Origin: Candidatus Pantoea varia
GTDB lineage: Bacteria > Pseudomonadota > Gammaproteobacteria > Enterobacterales > Enterobacteriaceae
Reading direction: 5' to 3'
DNA: 64,000 bases
Assembly: GCF_900115075.1 (NCBI RefSeq)
Contig: NZ_FOVG01000001.1
Span: 1,302,001 to 1,366,000 of the forward strand
The translations under genes were made by a program, and so were the position numbers. The notes below the pieces were generated by a model that was not told the DNA's origin, ran no database searches, and saw only the letters and a program-made list of their open reading frames with translations. Positions 8,005 through 16,037 of this stretch are shown here, in pieces (the stretch's first letter is position 1; every line of letters starts with the position of its first letter).

Positions 8005-9273
8005 TCACTTCAGCGCAACCACAGGCAGATCGGTTATCCGGGTGGTATAGGCAGGCGACAGCATCTCGCGTTTCATCGACCAGGCTTTGTTTATCCCCTG
8101 CCCGGCAAACCACAGTTTCCCGCTGCCGAGTTTATTAATGCTGTCGATCAGCTGCATCAGCTCTTCGCTATTGCGGCGTGGCTGATGTTCGTCAAACAGA
8201 TCAAGCTGAGCCACGCCCTGACTGAAAAAATCTCCCAGCACGATGCCGGCCTTCATGTAGCGATGTCCCTCAATCCAGATATTATCCAGACACGCCATCG
8301 CGACGCCGATAATGTCGCGGGTGTCGTGCGTCGGGATCAGCAACTGACCAGTGGACTGATTGCCGTAAAAGGGTTCGTCAATCGCATGTGGGCTGGTACG
8401 CACAAACACCCCTATCTGGCGACAATATTGATTCTCACGACGCAGCTTTTCTGCCGCGCGCTCGGCATAGGCGCAGACGGCTTCGCGCATCTGATCGTAG
8501 TCGGAGATACGGCTGCCAAACGAACGAGAACACATAATTTGCTGTTTTACCGGGGTCACCGACTCCAGCGCCAGGCAGGATTCGCCGCGCAGCTCTCTGA
8601 CGGTGCGCTCCATCACCACGCTGAACTGTTTGCGAATGATCTCTGTACTTTGATCAGCCAGATCTTTCGCGGTCATGACGCCCATGGCGTTAAGCCGTTT
8701 GCCGATCCGGTGACCGACGCCCCAGACGTCAGCCACATCAATCAGCGACAGCAGCTTTCTTTGACGTTCGGGGTCCGACAGGTCGACAATACCGCCGGTT
8801 TTGCTCCACTTTTTGGCCGCAAAATTCGCCAGCTTGGCCAGCGTTTTAGTCTGGGCAATGCCAACGCCCACGGTCAGATGGGTCTCTTTGCAAACCCGTT
8901 CTCTGACCTGGCGACCAAAGGTCTCCAGCGCCATACAGTTCTGCACGCCGGTGAGATCCATAAAAGCCTCGTCGATCGAGTAGATCTCCACCGATGGCGC
9001 CATCTCTTCCAGGATGGTCATCACCCGATGGCTCATATCGGCGTAGAGCGCGTAATTGGAGCTGAAGACGTGCACCGCGTGACACGTCAGCGCTTCACGC
9101 ATTTTAAAATAGGGCGCGCCCATTTTGATGCCGGCTTTCTTTGCTTCGGCACTGCGTGCAATCACGCAGCCGTCGTTGTTCGACAGCACCACCACCGGTT
9201 TACCTTTAAGATCAGGCCGGAAAACCGTCTCACACGACGCGTAAAAGCAGTTCACATCGACCAGCGCAAACAT
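8005..9273 (-). CDS. umuC: DNA polymerase V catalytic subunit UmuC
   Basis: Y-family translesion DNA polymerase, active as UmuD'2C with RecA and ATP during the SOS response. It has 422 residues, the normal length. The palm motif FALVDVNCFYASCE with the metal-binding Asp6 opens the protein, and the second catalytic motif IYSIDEAFMDL lies near residue 100. The helix-hairpin-helix DVWGVGHRIGKRL and the C-terminal little-finger region follow, with a beta-clamp-type QLDLFDE motif near residue 357. The ATG is two bases past the umuD stop, so translation is coupled. Confidence 0.97.
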   Translation of the reverse strand: MFALVDVNCFYASCETVFRPDLKGKPVVVLSNNDGCVIARSAEAKKAGIKMGAPYFKMREALTCHAVHVFSSNYALYADMSHRVMTILEEMAPSVEIYSIDEAFMDLTGVQNCMALETFGRQVRERVCKETHLTVGVGIAQTKTLAKLANFAAKKWSKTGGIVDLSDPERQRKLLSLIDVADVWGVGHRIGKRLNAMGVMTAKDLADQSTEIIRKQFSVVMERTVRELRGESCLALESVTPVKQQIMCSRSFGSRISDYDQMREAVCAYAERAAEKLRRENQYCRQIGVFVRTSPHAIDEPFYGNQSTGQLLIPTHDTRDIIGVAMACLDNIWIEGHRYMKAGIVLGDFFSQGVAQLDLFDEHQPRRNSEELMQLIDSINKLGSGKLWFAGQGINKAWSMKREMLSPAYTTRITDLPVVALK

Positions 9274-9275
9274 GG

Positions 9276-9695
9276 TCAGCGGGTCGCTTTAATCACAAAA
9301 GTCACCACGCCAAACACCTCCAGCGCATCTTCAGTCTGGATAGCAATCGGTTTAAATTTAGTGTTCATCGGCATCAGTTGCAGGCAGGGATGAAGCTGGA
9401 GACGTTTAACGGTGAATTCACCGTCGACGGCGGCGACGACGATATCGCCGTGTGAGGCGGTGAGTGAGCTGTCGACCACCAGCATGTCTCCATCGCTAAT
9501 ACCCGCCTCAATCATCGACTCGCCGCTGACCCGGACAAAATAGGTGGCGCTGGGGTGCTGAACCATCAACGCATTGAGATCGATACGTTGTTCGACATAA
9601 TCCTGCGCCGGGGAAGGAAATCCGCACGGCACACGTTCGATATAAAGCGGTAAAGGCATTACGGCACGAATGTCCGCAGGTTTAATGAATTCCAT
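9276..9695 (-). CDS. umuD: SOS mutagenesis protein UmuD
   Basis: LexA-like protein that cleaves itself when RecA filaments form, giving UmuD', the active accessory subunit of polymerase V. All key residues sit at the E. coli positions: the cleavage bond Cys24-Gly25, the nucleophile Ser60 in [10 protein letters not shown], and Lys97 in FTVKRL. It has 139 residues, a complete protein. It heads the umuDC operon behind a near-perfect LexA box, so damage-inducible control is visible in the sequence. Confidence 0.97.
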   Translation of the reverse strand: MEFIKPADIRAVMPLPLYIERVPCGFPSPAQDYVEQRIDLNALMVQHPSATYFVRVSGESMIEAGISDGDMLVVDSSLTASHGDIVVAAVDGEFTVKRLQLHPCLQLMPMNTKFKPIAIQTEDALEVFGVVTFVIKATR

Positions 9696-9716
9696 AATTT
9701 CGCTCCTTTTTAAGAT

Positions 9717-9736
9717 TACTGTATATAAACACAGTA
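9717..9736. promoter_or_regulatory. LexA box of umuDC
   Basis: The core CTGTATATAAACACAG (9719-9734) is flanked by TA on both sides. It matches the consensus CTG(N10)CAG with an AT-rich centre and lies about 20 bases upstream of the umuD start. SOS repression by LexA is expected. Confidence 0.93.
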
Positions 9737-10030
9737 ATAGCTAATCCCCCTTTTAAGCAAGTGACATGGAACGTCTTTAAGCGAAAGGGTTGATGGTAAT
9801 GCACTTTTTTTTAACCGTTTTTTCGCAGTGCCGTCAGAATAAGCGGAAACGGGTTACTTTCGCCGCATCGCCGGAATATCTTCAATTTCTTCTTACAGTA
9901 ACGAATCTTATAAATTCCCCCGCTGATTATTTTTACTTAAGGAAAATCTGACAACGTCTCTCTGGCATTGGGGGAGGTTTGAATATTACGAGCGGGCTGG
10001 TTATTCTGCTTTTTTAAGCATGGAGGGGTT
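9737..10030. other. AT-rich divergent promoter region
   Basis: About 290 bases between the LexA box and the next plus-strand gene. It holds A/T runs but no frame or hairpin I can support. GGAGGGG at 10022-10028 serves the next gene. Confidence 0.4.
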
Positions 10031-10282
10031 ATGGCAGACGACGATCGAATCAAACATCTGGAAGAGGCAGTCGCGCAGTTAAGGGTTGAGACCACGGTAT
10101 TAAAAGCGATACTCGGTCAGCAAATAGCGCTGAATAATCTTAATTACAAAGGGAAGTTTGACGATGTGCTGGCGGCGCTGGCAAAAGAATATGCCGGGCG
10201 CGGTCTGGATGAAGGCAATAATCAGGCCATCCATGATGCCCTGCGTGAATATATTAAATATGAGCCGCCTGCAGGGGAATAA
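10031..10282 (+). CDS. Small coiled-coil protein of unknown function (83 residues)
   Basis: Not recognised. Residues 4-35 (DDRIKHLEEAVAQLRVETTV onward) show heptad-like spacing of Ile/Leu/Val, typical of a short coiled coil and so of an oligomer. The remainder is a compact helical segment with LAALAKEYAGRGLDEGN and IHDALREYIKYEPP. There is no signal peptide. A strong GGAGGGG ribosome site stands directly upstream. Codon use is like the neighbours. It is read away from umuDC and has no evident operon partner. Confidence 0.7.
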   Translation: MADDDRIKHLEEAVAQLRVETTVLKAILGQQIALNNLNYKGKFDDVLAALAKEYAGRGLDEGNNQAIHDALREYIKYEPPAGE

Positions 10283-10390
10283 GCCGGTTCTGGCAGCGTC
10301 CGATTGCCGGACGTTATCGGCTCCTGAACGCTGCCACCGCCCTGTCCTGCATCGTCCTCCGCAGCAGCCTCAGACGATACCGGTTAGTGT

Positions 10391-10615
10391 TTACACCTCG
10401 CTGTCACTCTCCAGCGCATCCTGAATCGCATCGGCCAGATTACCAATTTCATTCGCCACGGCCTGCAGGTCCCAGGAGGTTTTTGAGCCGGTTGCCGACG
10501 TGGAGGCGCTGACAGACTCCTTTGCTACTGACAGAGCCGCGGCCACAGCCACTGCACGTTTATGTTGTTCCTGAGTTACGCCCGCAGGCGGAATCGCGAA
10601 ATAGTCGTGAACCAT
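10391..10615 (-). CDS. Small hypothetical protein (74 residues)
   Basis: Not recognised. It begins MVHDYFAIPPAGVTQEQHKR, then has an Ala/Val/Ser-rich helix and a low-complexity Ser/Thr stretch (SVSASTSATGSKTS), and ends acidic (DALESDSEV). There is no signal peptide or membrane segment. Another ATG lies two codons upstream at 10621, but AAGGA ends only two bases before it; the ATG at 10615 has the better spacing. It converges with the 83-residue gene. A role cannot be inferred. Confidence 0.6.
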   Translation of the reverse strand: MVHDYFAIPPAGVTQEQHKRAVAVAAALSVAKESVSASTSATGSKTSWDLQAVANEIGNLADAIQDALESDSEV

Positions 10616-10621
10616 GATCAT

Positions 10622-10969
10622 TTCCTTGTGATGAATAAGGGCTCAACCTTAGCCTTCTGCATCAGGCGAGGGAAGTGAATTATGCGGCGTGGCGGGTCAG
10701 ACGGCCAGGATTGCAGCAGTCTCGTTGCATTGTGCCTTTTTCCTGCGCTAAAACCTGTACAGCTTTTTCTGAGATCCGCGGAAAACACCCGTTTTAACGC
10801 CATAAGGTGCCATTATCGCCTCTTCACCCCTTTTTGCCTGAAAACCCTCCTGGACCCGAAAAGACAACCAACACTTTGGATTATATGGATTAATAGGCAA
10901 AAAATACTTCCGCGATTTAAATATGTATTTTATATACACCACCGACCAGTGTAATTTTGTCAAATTTCG
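10622..10969. other. AT-rich region without a gene
   Basis: No frame with a ribosome site is visible on either strand. The last 100 bases are very AT-rich (runs such as AAATATGTATTTTATATAC) and lead into the promoter of the structured RNA. Confidence 0.4.
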
Positions 10970-10997
10970 TTGTACAACTTTTCAATTCTTGTATAAC
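10970..10997 (+). promoter_or_regulatory. Sigma-70-type promoter of the structured RNA
   Basis: TTGTAC (10970-10975) and TATAAC (10992-10997) are 16 bases apart, each with one or two mismatches to consensus. Transcription should begin near 11003-11005, just before the first hairpin. Confidence 0.6.
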
Positions 10998-11002
10998 TTT
11001 GT

Positions 11003-11090
11003 CACGTGATGTTAAATCACTTGTAACGAGGGTGCTTTGCACCGCATCTGAAGGTGTTGTGGATTTCCACCTTCAGATGCATTTTTTTTT
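11003..11090 (+). ncRNA. Candidate small RNA or 5' leader of the ariR-like gene
   Basis: About 88 nucleotides with three successive hairpins: GTGAT/ATCAC (11006-11020), GGTGC/GCACC around TTT (11031-11043), and a 13-bp terminator stem (11044-11080) ending in nine T. A good promoter starts exactly upstream, and no open frame with a ribosome site lies inside. The order promoter, stems, terminator is that of a free small RNA. Because no separate promoter is evident before the ariR-like start 61 bases further on, it could also be an attenuating leader. It does not match the enterobacterial small RNAs I can recall. Confidence 0.55.
11044..11090 (+). terminator. Strong terminator upstream of the ariR-like gene
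   Basis: GCATCTGAAGGTG (11044-11056) pairs fully with CACCTTCAGATGC (11068-11080) and is followed by A and nine T (11082-11090). It is among the strongest terminator-like hairpins seen in the window. Confidence 0.85.
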
Positions 11091-11151
11091 GCGTCAGCCG
11101 GCAACCGGATCTGAATCGACGCATTCTCCCCCCTTTCTTATGAGGCCTGAC

Positions 11152-11409
11152 ATGCAAACAACGATGAATACAGAGTCTCAGATTTCTGATTACTTCATGA
11201 ACTCTGGCGCGGCGCTGACCACTGAACAACAGGTCGTCGCCGCCGTTCATGCTGAACTCGCCCGTTCGAAAGCGCATGTCTCACAAAAAGACATTGTGCT
11301 GGGCCTGATTAATCGCCTGGAGAGCGAGCGTGACGTGGTTAAGCAGGATATTTACCGCCAGGCTCTGGAACAGGTTCTGCAGCGTGCGTCGGCCACCAGC
11401 GAAAGCTAG
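11152..11409 (+). CDS. AriR/YmgB-family connector protein
   Basis: A small dimeric helical protein of the YmgB/AriR family, which in E. coli affects biofilm formation and acid resistance through the Rcs pathway and is induced when BluR is relieved by BluF. The 85 residues align well with AriR in the core: QKDIVLGLINRLESERDVVK and QALEQVLQ correspond to NKNIILSLIHSLE...TLEIVL. The start at 11152 has GAGG six bases upstream; the frame is open further upstream only because it reads back through the RNA region. A photoreceptor of the BluF type lies in the same block at 33.6 kb. Confidence 0.8.
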   Translation: MQTTMNTESQISDYFMNSGAALTTEQQVVAAVHAELARSKAHVSQKDIVLGLINRLESERDVVKQDIYRQALEQVLQRASATSES

Positions 11410-11460
11410 ATTGTTAAGCGGGAACGCGATTGAGCATGGATGGTTTTCCCGTCCGGAATC

Positions 11461-11484
11461 AGCCCCTTTTAAGGGGCTTTTTTG
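11461..11484 (+). terminator. Terminator of the ariR-like gene
   Basis: The stem AGCCCCTT / AAGGGGCT with a two-base loop is followed by a T-run. Confidence 0.85.
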
Positions 11485-11689
11485 TTTTTTCTGCACTGCG
11501 CCACACGCCCCTGTCTTATCGCTAATTTTGCCTGTTCTGTCGGGCCAGATATAGCTCCGGAAATCACCTCTTTTGTCGCTCATTTCACCGTAAATCACCG
11601 CTAATTGCTCTCGTTTCGCTTTATTTATCCGATATCTGTGTCCAGGCTTTTTCCTGCATCTACTGCAAACACTGACGAGGAAAATAACT

Positions 11690-12538
11690 ATGTTTCATCA
11701 TTCATCAAAACTTCAATTCCCGGTTCGTGTAGAGAGGCCCGATCCAGAATTTGCCATGCTGTTACAGCAGGCCATCGGCGGCGTCGAAGGTGAGATTCGT
11801 GTAGCGATGCAATACTTTTTCCAGGCGATGGGCGCGCGGGGTGATGTGCGGATTCGGGATCTGCTGATCTCCACCGCCACCGAAGAGCTGAGCCATATCG
11901 AAATGCTGGGCTACGCCGTGGCGCTGAACCTTGAAGGCGCACCGCTCTCTTACCAGGAAGCGTCAGCGAAAGATCCGGTGGTCAATGCCATTCTGGGTGG
12001 CATGAACCCACGCCATATCCTCTCTTCCGGCCTGGCTGCGATGCCGGTGAACGCCAACGGCATGCCTTTCGACATGAGTCACATCTACGCATCCGGCAAC
12101 GTGGCCGCCGATATGCTGGCTAACGTCACCGCAGAGGCCACGGGCCGTGTGCTGGCTACCCGCCTCTACAACATGACCGATGACAAAGGCATGAAGGATT
12201 TCCTCTCCTTCCTGATCGCCCGTGACACCATGCACCAGCAGCAGTGGCTGGCGGTGATCGAAGAGATGGGCGGACTGAACGCGTCGCTGCCGATCCCGAA
12301 CAGCTTCCCGCAGGAACATGAGGCGCAGGAACACGCTTACTACTGCCTGAATACCTCGCTGGATAAACCGCTGCCGGAAGGTCGCTGGAGCAGTGGTCCG
12401 GCTTACGATGGTCATGGGCAGTTCAGCGCGAAACAGCAGCCCGACATTCTGGGCGATGAGCCGGTGCTGGGCAATGCCCGTCCCGGGTCCGGTGCGCAGT
12501 CAGAACAGATCGACGGCGTCACACCACCAAAACCTTAA
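11690..12538 (+). CDS. katN: Manganese catalase
   Basis: Non-haem, dimanganese catalase that splits hydrogen peroxide. It has 282 residues. The four-helix ferritin-like core supplies the metal ligands: Glu35 (VEGEIRVAMQYFFQ), Glu66 and His69 (TEELSHIEMLG), a later Glu in ANVTAEATGR and His in RDTMHQQQW. The C-terminal tail is hydrophilic. It resembles Salmonella KatN, which is sigma-S controlled. A GAGGAAA ribosome site precedes the ATG. A dehydrogenase gene follows after 62 bases on the same strand, so they are probably co-transcribed. This is the second catalase in the block, besides katE. Confidence 0.93.
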   Translation: MFHHSSKLQFPVRVERPDPEFAMLLQQAIGGVEGEIRVAMQYFFQAMGARGDVRIRDLLISTATEELSHIEMLGYAVALNLEGAPLSYQEASAKDPVVNAILGGMNPRHILSSGLAAMPVNANGMPFDMSHIYASGNVAADMLANVTAEATGRVLATRLYNMTDDKGMKDFLSFLIARDTMHQQQWLAVIEEMGGLNASLPIPNSFPQEHEAQEHAYYCLNTSLDKPLPEGRWSSGPAYDGHGQFSAKQQPDILGDEPVLGNARPGSGAQSEQIDGVTPPKP

Positions 12539-12600
12539 TCCCTCACCTGTCAGGGTCCGATGCCCTGGCAGGGTTGTCCCATTTTTACGGAGGAGAAGTC

Positions 12601-13464
12601 ATGTCATCCACTCAGCGTCCACAACCCCCTTTTGCAGAGCAGCAGCAGTCATGGCCTGGCAGCACCGCCGCCATGCAGCCGCAGCCCGATCATGGTGAAG
12701 AGAGCTATCAAGGTTCAGGCCGCCTGGCGGGTAGAAAAGCGATTATTACCGGCGGGGATTCCGGCATTGGCCGGGCCGTCGCCATTGCCTTTGCCCGGGA
12801 AGGTGCCGATGTGCTGATCTCTTATCTTGATGAGCATGAGGATGCGCAGGATACCGCCCGACTGGTCGAAGCCGCCGGGCAGAAAGCCGTTCTGGTGCCT
12901 GGCGACATCACCGAGGCGTCACACTGCAACGCATTGGTCGATAAAGCCGTCGAAGCCTTTGGTGAGATTAACATTGTGGTCAACAACGCGGCGTATCAGA
13001 TGACCCGCGAGTCACTGGATGAAATCAGCGACGATGAGTTTGACCGGACCATGAAGACCAACCTTTACGCGATGTTTTACATCACTAAAGCGGCCACGAA
13101 ACATATGCCGGCGGGCGGATCGATCATTAATACCGCCTCGATCAATGCTGACCAGCCAAAACCGAAGCTGCTCGCCTACTCTGCGACCAAAGCCGCCATC
13201 ATTAACTTTTCCGGTGGCCTGGCCGCCCTGCTGGCGGAGAAAGGCATCCGTGCCAATGCGGTCGCGCCCGGTCCTATCTGGACACCGCTGATCCCCTCGA
13301 CCATGCCGGTTGAACAGGTGAAGAACTTTGGCAGTGAAGTGCCGCTGCAGCGTGCCGGTCAGCCTGCTGAGCTGGCACCCACCTACGTGATGCTGGCCAG
13401 TGATGAAGCCAGCTACATTTCCGGGGCGACCATCGCCGTCACGGGCGGCGTGGCCATTATTTAA
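12601..13464 (+). CDS. Short-chain dehydrogenase (YghA / general stress type)
   Basis: NAD(P)-dependent oxidoreductase of the classical SDR family with a 40-residue proline/glutamine-rich N-terminal extension, as in E. coli YghA and Bacillus general stress dehydrogenases. Visible are the cofactor motif TGGDSGIGRA near residue 53, the NNAA motif, the catalytic Ser in NTASIN, and Tyr-x-x-x-Lys in YSATKAA. The substrate is unknown. GGAGGAG stands directly before the ATG. Its position just behind the Mn-catalase and the stress-protein resemblance suggest the same regulation. It overlaps the end of uvsE by 8 bases, tail to tail. Confidence 0.9.
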   Translation: MSSTQRPQPPFAEQQQSWPGSTAAMQPQPDHGEESYQGSGRLAGRKAIITGGDSGIGRAVAIAFAREGADVLISYLDEHEDAQDTARLVEAAGQKAVLVPGDITEASHCNALVDKAVEAFGEINIVVNNAAYQMTRESLDEISDDEFDRTMKTNLYAMFYITKAATKHMPAGGSIINTASINADQPKPKLLAYSATKAAIINFSGGLAALLAEKGIRANAVAPGPIWTPLIPSTMPVEQVKNFGSEVPLQRAGQPAELAPTYVMLASDEASYISGATIAVTGGVAII

Positions 13465-14467
13465 CGTTCGCCGATTCCCTGGTCTCTTCGGCCAGGGGAT
13501 TCCCTATCAGTTTCTGCGTTATCCCCCATTGATAGAGCGGCTCCCGCGCCAGATTCTTCATTTTCACTTCGCACATGATGTCGAAATCCTGGAACGACAG
13601 CGCCCACCCATTCAGCGTCGGATTAAAGAAGTAGTCGGCGTGCGCCCGCAGTTTGCTTTTGCTCACGCCCAGCTGCTGCTGATCGGGCCAGCCCTCCTGC
13701 GGAATAATGCCTTCCTGCGAAATCGAATAGTGCAGCACCGGCCGCACGCCGCGCCACGACTCAATGACCCTGGCGACACGTGTATCATCCGGCTGAATAA
13801 ACTCATTCTCTTTGACCCAGTGATGGTGGATATCCAGCACCACCGGACAGAGCGGTGCCGCCTGCAACACATCATCCAGCGAGCATGAGATCTCATCATT
13901 CTCCACCGTCAGCATCAGCCGCGCTTCCGGGCTGAGCTGATTAAACGATCGTTTAAAGCCGTCGAATCCCGCCTTGCCGTTCATATGAATGTTGATTTTG
14001 AAATCCTGGAAGGTCTTGCCGTAACCCATCAGACAGGCGCAGAGCGTGTGATATTCCACATCCTCCAGCGCACGCACCACCACATCGGGATTATCGGAAG
14101 CCAGCACCGTATATTGTCCCGGATGGAAGGAGAGCCGGATCTGATGCGCCCGCGCCAGTTCACCACAGCGGGCAAACAGCGGATAGAGCTCAGGCAGGAA
14201 CGCCGCAAACAGCGGGGTCGCTTCGGGCACGGTGTAGAGTGGCAGCAGATCGCTGCCGATGCGCATCATCCTGAGTGGCTCCGGTAACGTGGCCAGATGC
14301 TCAAGCGTCAGGTAGAGATTATTCAGGTTGTTAACGGTAATCTCATGAACCAGCTGATGACGTTCAGCCTGCGGTAAACTCAGAAATCGTTTACGGGTGG
14401 TGGCGCGAAACGGGAAAAACTGTTTGCCGTCGCTATTGAGATACTTACATGCAAAGCCTAATTTCAT
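13457..14467 (-). CDS. uvsE: UV damage endonuclease UvsE/UvdE
   Basis: Nicks DNA immediately 5' to UV photoproducts and so starts an excision repair route independent of UvrABC. It is a TIM-barrel metalloenzyme of 336 residues. The family blocks are plain: N-terminal LGFACKYLN, RIGSDLLPL, RLSFHPGQYTVL with a metal-binding His, ENDEISCSLDDVL with Glu, LDIHHHW with the His cluster, and VLHYSISQ. The enzyme is absent from E. coli K-12 but known in fungi, Bacillus, Deinococcus and some environmental enterobacteria. No LexA box is seen upstream. It is transcribed divergently from the YjbR-like gene. Confidence 0.93.
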   Translation of the reverse strand: MKLGFACKYLNSDGKQFFPFRATTRKRFLSLPQAERHQLVHEITVNNLNNLYLTLEHLATLPEPLRMMRIGSDLLPLYTVPEATPLFAAFLPELYPLFARCGELARAHQIRLSFHPGQYTVLASDNPDVVVRALEDVEYHTLCACLMGYGKTFQDFKINIHMNGKAGFDGFKRSFNQLSPEARLMLTVENDEISCSLDDVLQAAPLCPVVLDIHHHWVKENEFIQPDDTRVARVIESWRGVRPVLHYSISQEGIIPQEGWPDQQQLGVSKSKLRAHADYFFNPTLNGWALSFQDFDIMCEVKMKNLAREPLYQWGITQKLIGNPLAEETRESANVK

Positions 14468-14568
14468 GTCTGCTCCTGATTTATGCTTATCAGAAGTGTA
14501 ACAGGCCCCTGGCGACCAGCCAGTCGCGGGCCGCAGACTCAGGCTGAATAATCACAGGGAAACTCACT

Positions 14569-14934
14569 ATGCAGGGCCATCAAATCCAGCGCATCGCCAT
14601 TGAAGCGGCTGAACGGCTGCCCGCCGCTGAATGCAGCTATCCATTCGGGCCGGAACATCAGGTCTATAAAGTGTGTGGAAAAGTGTTTTTGCTGCTGACT
14701 GAACTGCGGGGCGTGCCGATTATCACCCTGAAGTGCGAACCGCAGCAGGCGGAGTTGCACCGGGTGATCTATCCCTCGATCACCGCCGGTTATCATATGA
14801 ATAAACGTCACTGGATCACGGTCTATCCCGGTGACAACCTCTCGCCTGGTCTGATTCAGCAGCTGGTTGAAGAGTCGTATCAGCGTGTGGTGCGCGGCAT
14901 CCCCGCCTCACGCCGCCCGGCCTGGGTGGGATGA
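14569..14934 (+). CDS. MmcQ/YjbR-family protein
   Basis: A 121-residue cytosolic protein of the MmcQ/YjbR family, a double-wing fold thought to bind DNA, with no firmly assigned function. Typical are SYPFGPEHQVYKVCGKVF at residues 23-40, ITLKCEPQQAELHR, and the GYHMNKRHWITV motif that defines the family. The end, RRPAWVG, is short and basic. Full length for the family. It starts 101 bases from the divergent uvsE gene, and the two may share a control region. Confidence 0.88.
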   Translation: MQGHQIQRIAIEAAERLPAAECSYPFGPEHQVYKVCGKVFLLLTELRGVPIITLKCEPQQAELHRVIYPSITAGYHMNKRHWITVYPGDNLSPGLIQQLVEESYQRVVRGIPASRRPAWVG

Positions 14935-14999
14935 AAACTGAGCCGGATAAGAATTAAAACCCGCCCTGACCCACGGATCATCCGATCCCGGCCCGGCAC

Positions 15000-15647
15000 T
15001 CAGTGATGCAGCATCTCATCTACCACCTGGGGGTTTGTCATCTGGTAAGGGTAATAGGTCGGCCAGTTATCCATCTCCGCCAGCAGGGCCTGCTGAGAGT
15101 CATTGCCCATAAAGATATGGAAATGGGCAGACTTGCGCGGCCCGATTGTGTGGTCGCTAAACTGCACATATTTCGGGGCTTTACTGCCCGCGTCCTGACA
15201 CTCAAACAGGTAACGCACCCCTTTTTTGCCTGAGGCATAGGTCAGGATTTTGTGGCCCGCATAGCGGTAGTGGCAGGCGCTGACCTGCTCCCCGACGTGG
15301 AACTCCATGACGCCATTTTCAATACCGATGGTATCGACGTCGGTGGCATAGCCTTTACGATAATAAGCCTTAACTTCCTCTGCCGTTTTACGGTGATCCT
15401 GCTGCGCTTTCTTCTGCCAGACAGGATCCAGCTCGCCGCTTTGCAGCAGCGGATAGACCGACTGCCACAGCCCGTCCCAGTCAGAGAGCGGACGGTCTTT
15501 CACATCGCTATCAGCAAAGACCCCTTCTGCTGCTTTCTGCTCCATCACTGACAGCGGTTTGCCATGTGTATGCGTGCCGTGTGCCAGCGTCTGCTGGCTG
15601 ATTAGCAGCGCGCCCATAACCCCAATCCATTTACCTGCGTAATTCAT
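15000..15647 (-). CDS. zinT: Periplasmic zinc-binding protein ZinT
   Basis: Binds zinc (and cadmium) in the periplasm and passes zinc to the ZnuABC importer. The start at 15647 gives 215 residues with a signal peptide ending near QQTLA, followed by the His-rich HGTHTHGK. The ZinT/YodA lipocalin-like domain follows, with [43 protein letters not shown] and the C-terminal [11 protein letters not shown], which supplies metal-binding histidines. A Zur-box palindrome lies about 35 bases upstream, so zinc-starvation control is visible. There is no znu gene nearby. Confidence 0.94.
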   Translation of the reverse strand: MNYAGKWIGVMGALLISQQTLAHGTHTHGKPLSVMEQKAAEGVFADSDVKDRPLSDWDGLWQSVYPLLQSGELDPVWQKKAQQDHRKTAEEVKAYYRKGYATDVDTIGIENGVMEFHVGEQVSACHYRYAGHKILTYASGKKGVRYLFECQDAGSKAPKYVQFSDHTIGPRKSAHFHIFMGNDSQQALLAEMDNWPTYYPYQMTNPQVVDEMLHH

Positions 15648-15682
15648 CAAAGCCTGATCCTCAGTCAACGTTACACCTTAAA

Positions 15683-15699
15683 ATGTTATGATATAACAT
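15683..15699. promoter_or_regulatory. Zur box of zinT
   Basis: ATGTTAT and ATAACAT form a perfect 7-bp inverted repeat around GAT, within AAATGTTATGATATAACATC. This fits the enterobacterial Zur consensus (TGTTATA-N-TATAACA type). Confidence 0.88.
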
Positions 15700-16037
15700 C
15701 TCACAACTCAACCCAAAATGTCACATCCCAGCATTAATTTTATTTATTGATTACCCCCCTCTTCTGGAACATCACACTGTCAGGCAACGGGCGAATCTGA
15801 TGGGGTAGTAAAGCAGGTTGCCAGCATAGAGGATGCGGGCTGACACGCCGCTAAGCCAGACGGCGCAAGGCGTGGGTAAGCGAAGCGACAATGGGCATTA
15901 AGCGGTAGGTCTGATTTTTCTGCCGGACGGAAAACGCGCAGTCACTGCGGTTAAATGGCCGTTTTACCCTCAGTATTGTTCAGGTTGTTCTATATTTAGT
16001 GTCGTCGAAAGTAAAATAACAGCTGGAGCATGGATTC
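15700..16037. other. Intergenic region upstream of katE
   Basis: No gene is seen. CTATATT at 15990-15996 resembles a sigma-S -10 element and lies about 45 bases before the katE start, in keeping with the known RpoS control of katE. The part from 15780 to 15930 is GC-rich and unassigned. Confidence 0.45.

Noticed and set aside
7942..9393. 483-codon open frame antisense to umuC and the end of umuD
   Set aside because: Lies opposite to two certain genes; its composition (His/Gln/Arg-rich) is that of a GC-driven shadow frame, and it has no ribosome site.
15780..15950. REP-like or decayed gene sequence before katE
   Set aside because: GC-rich with short complementary pieces, but neither a repeat unit nor a readable gene remnant could be identified.
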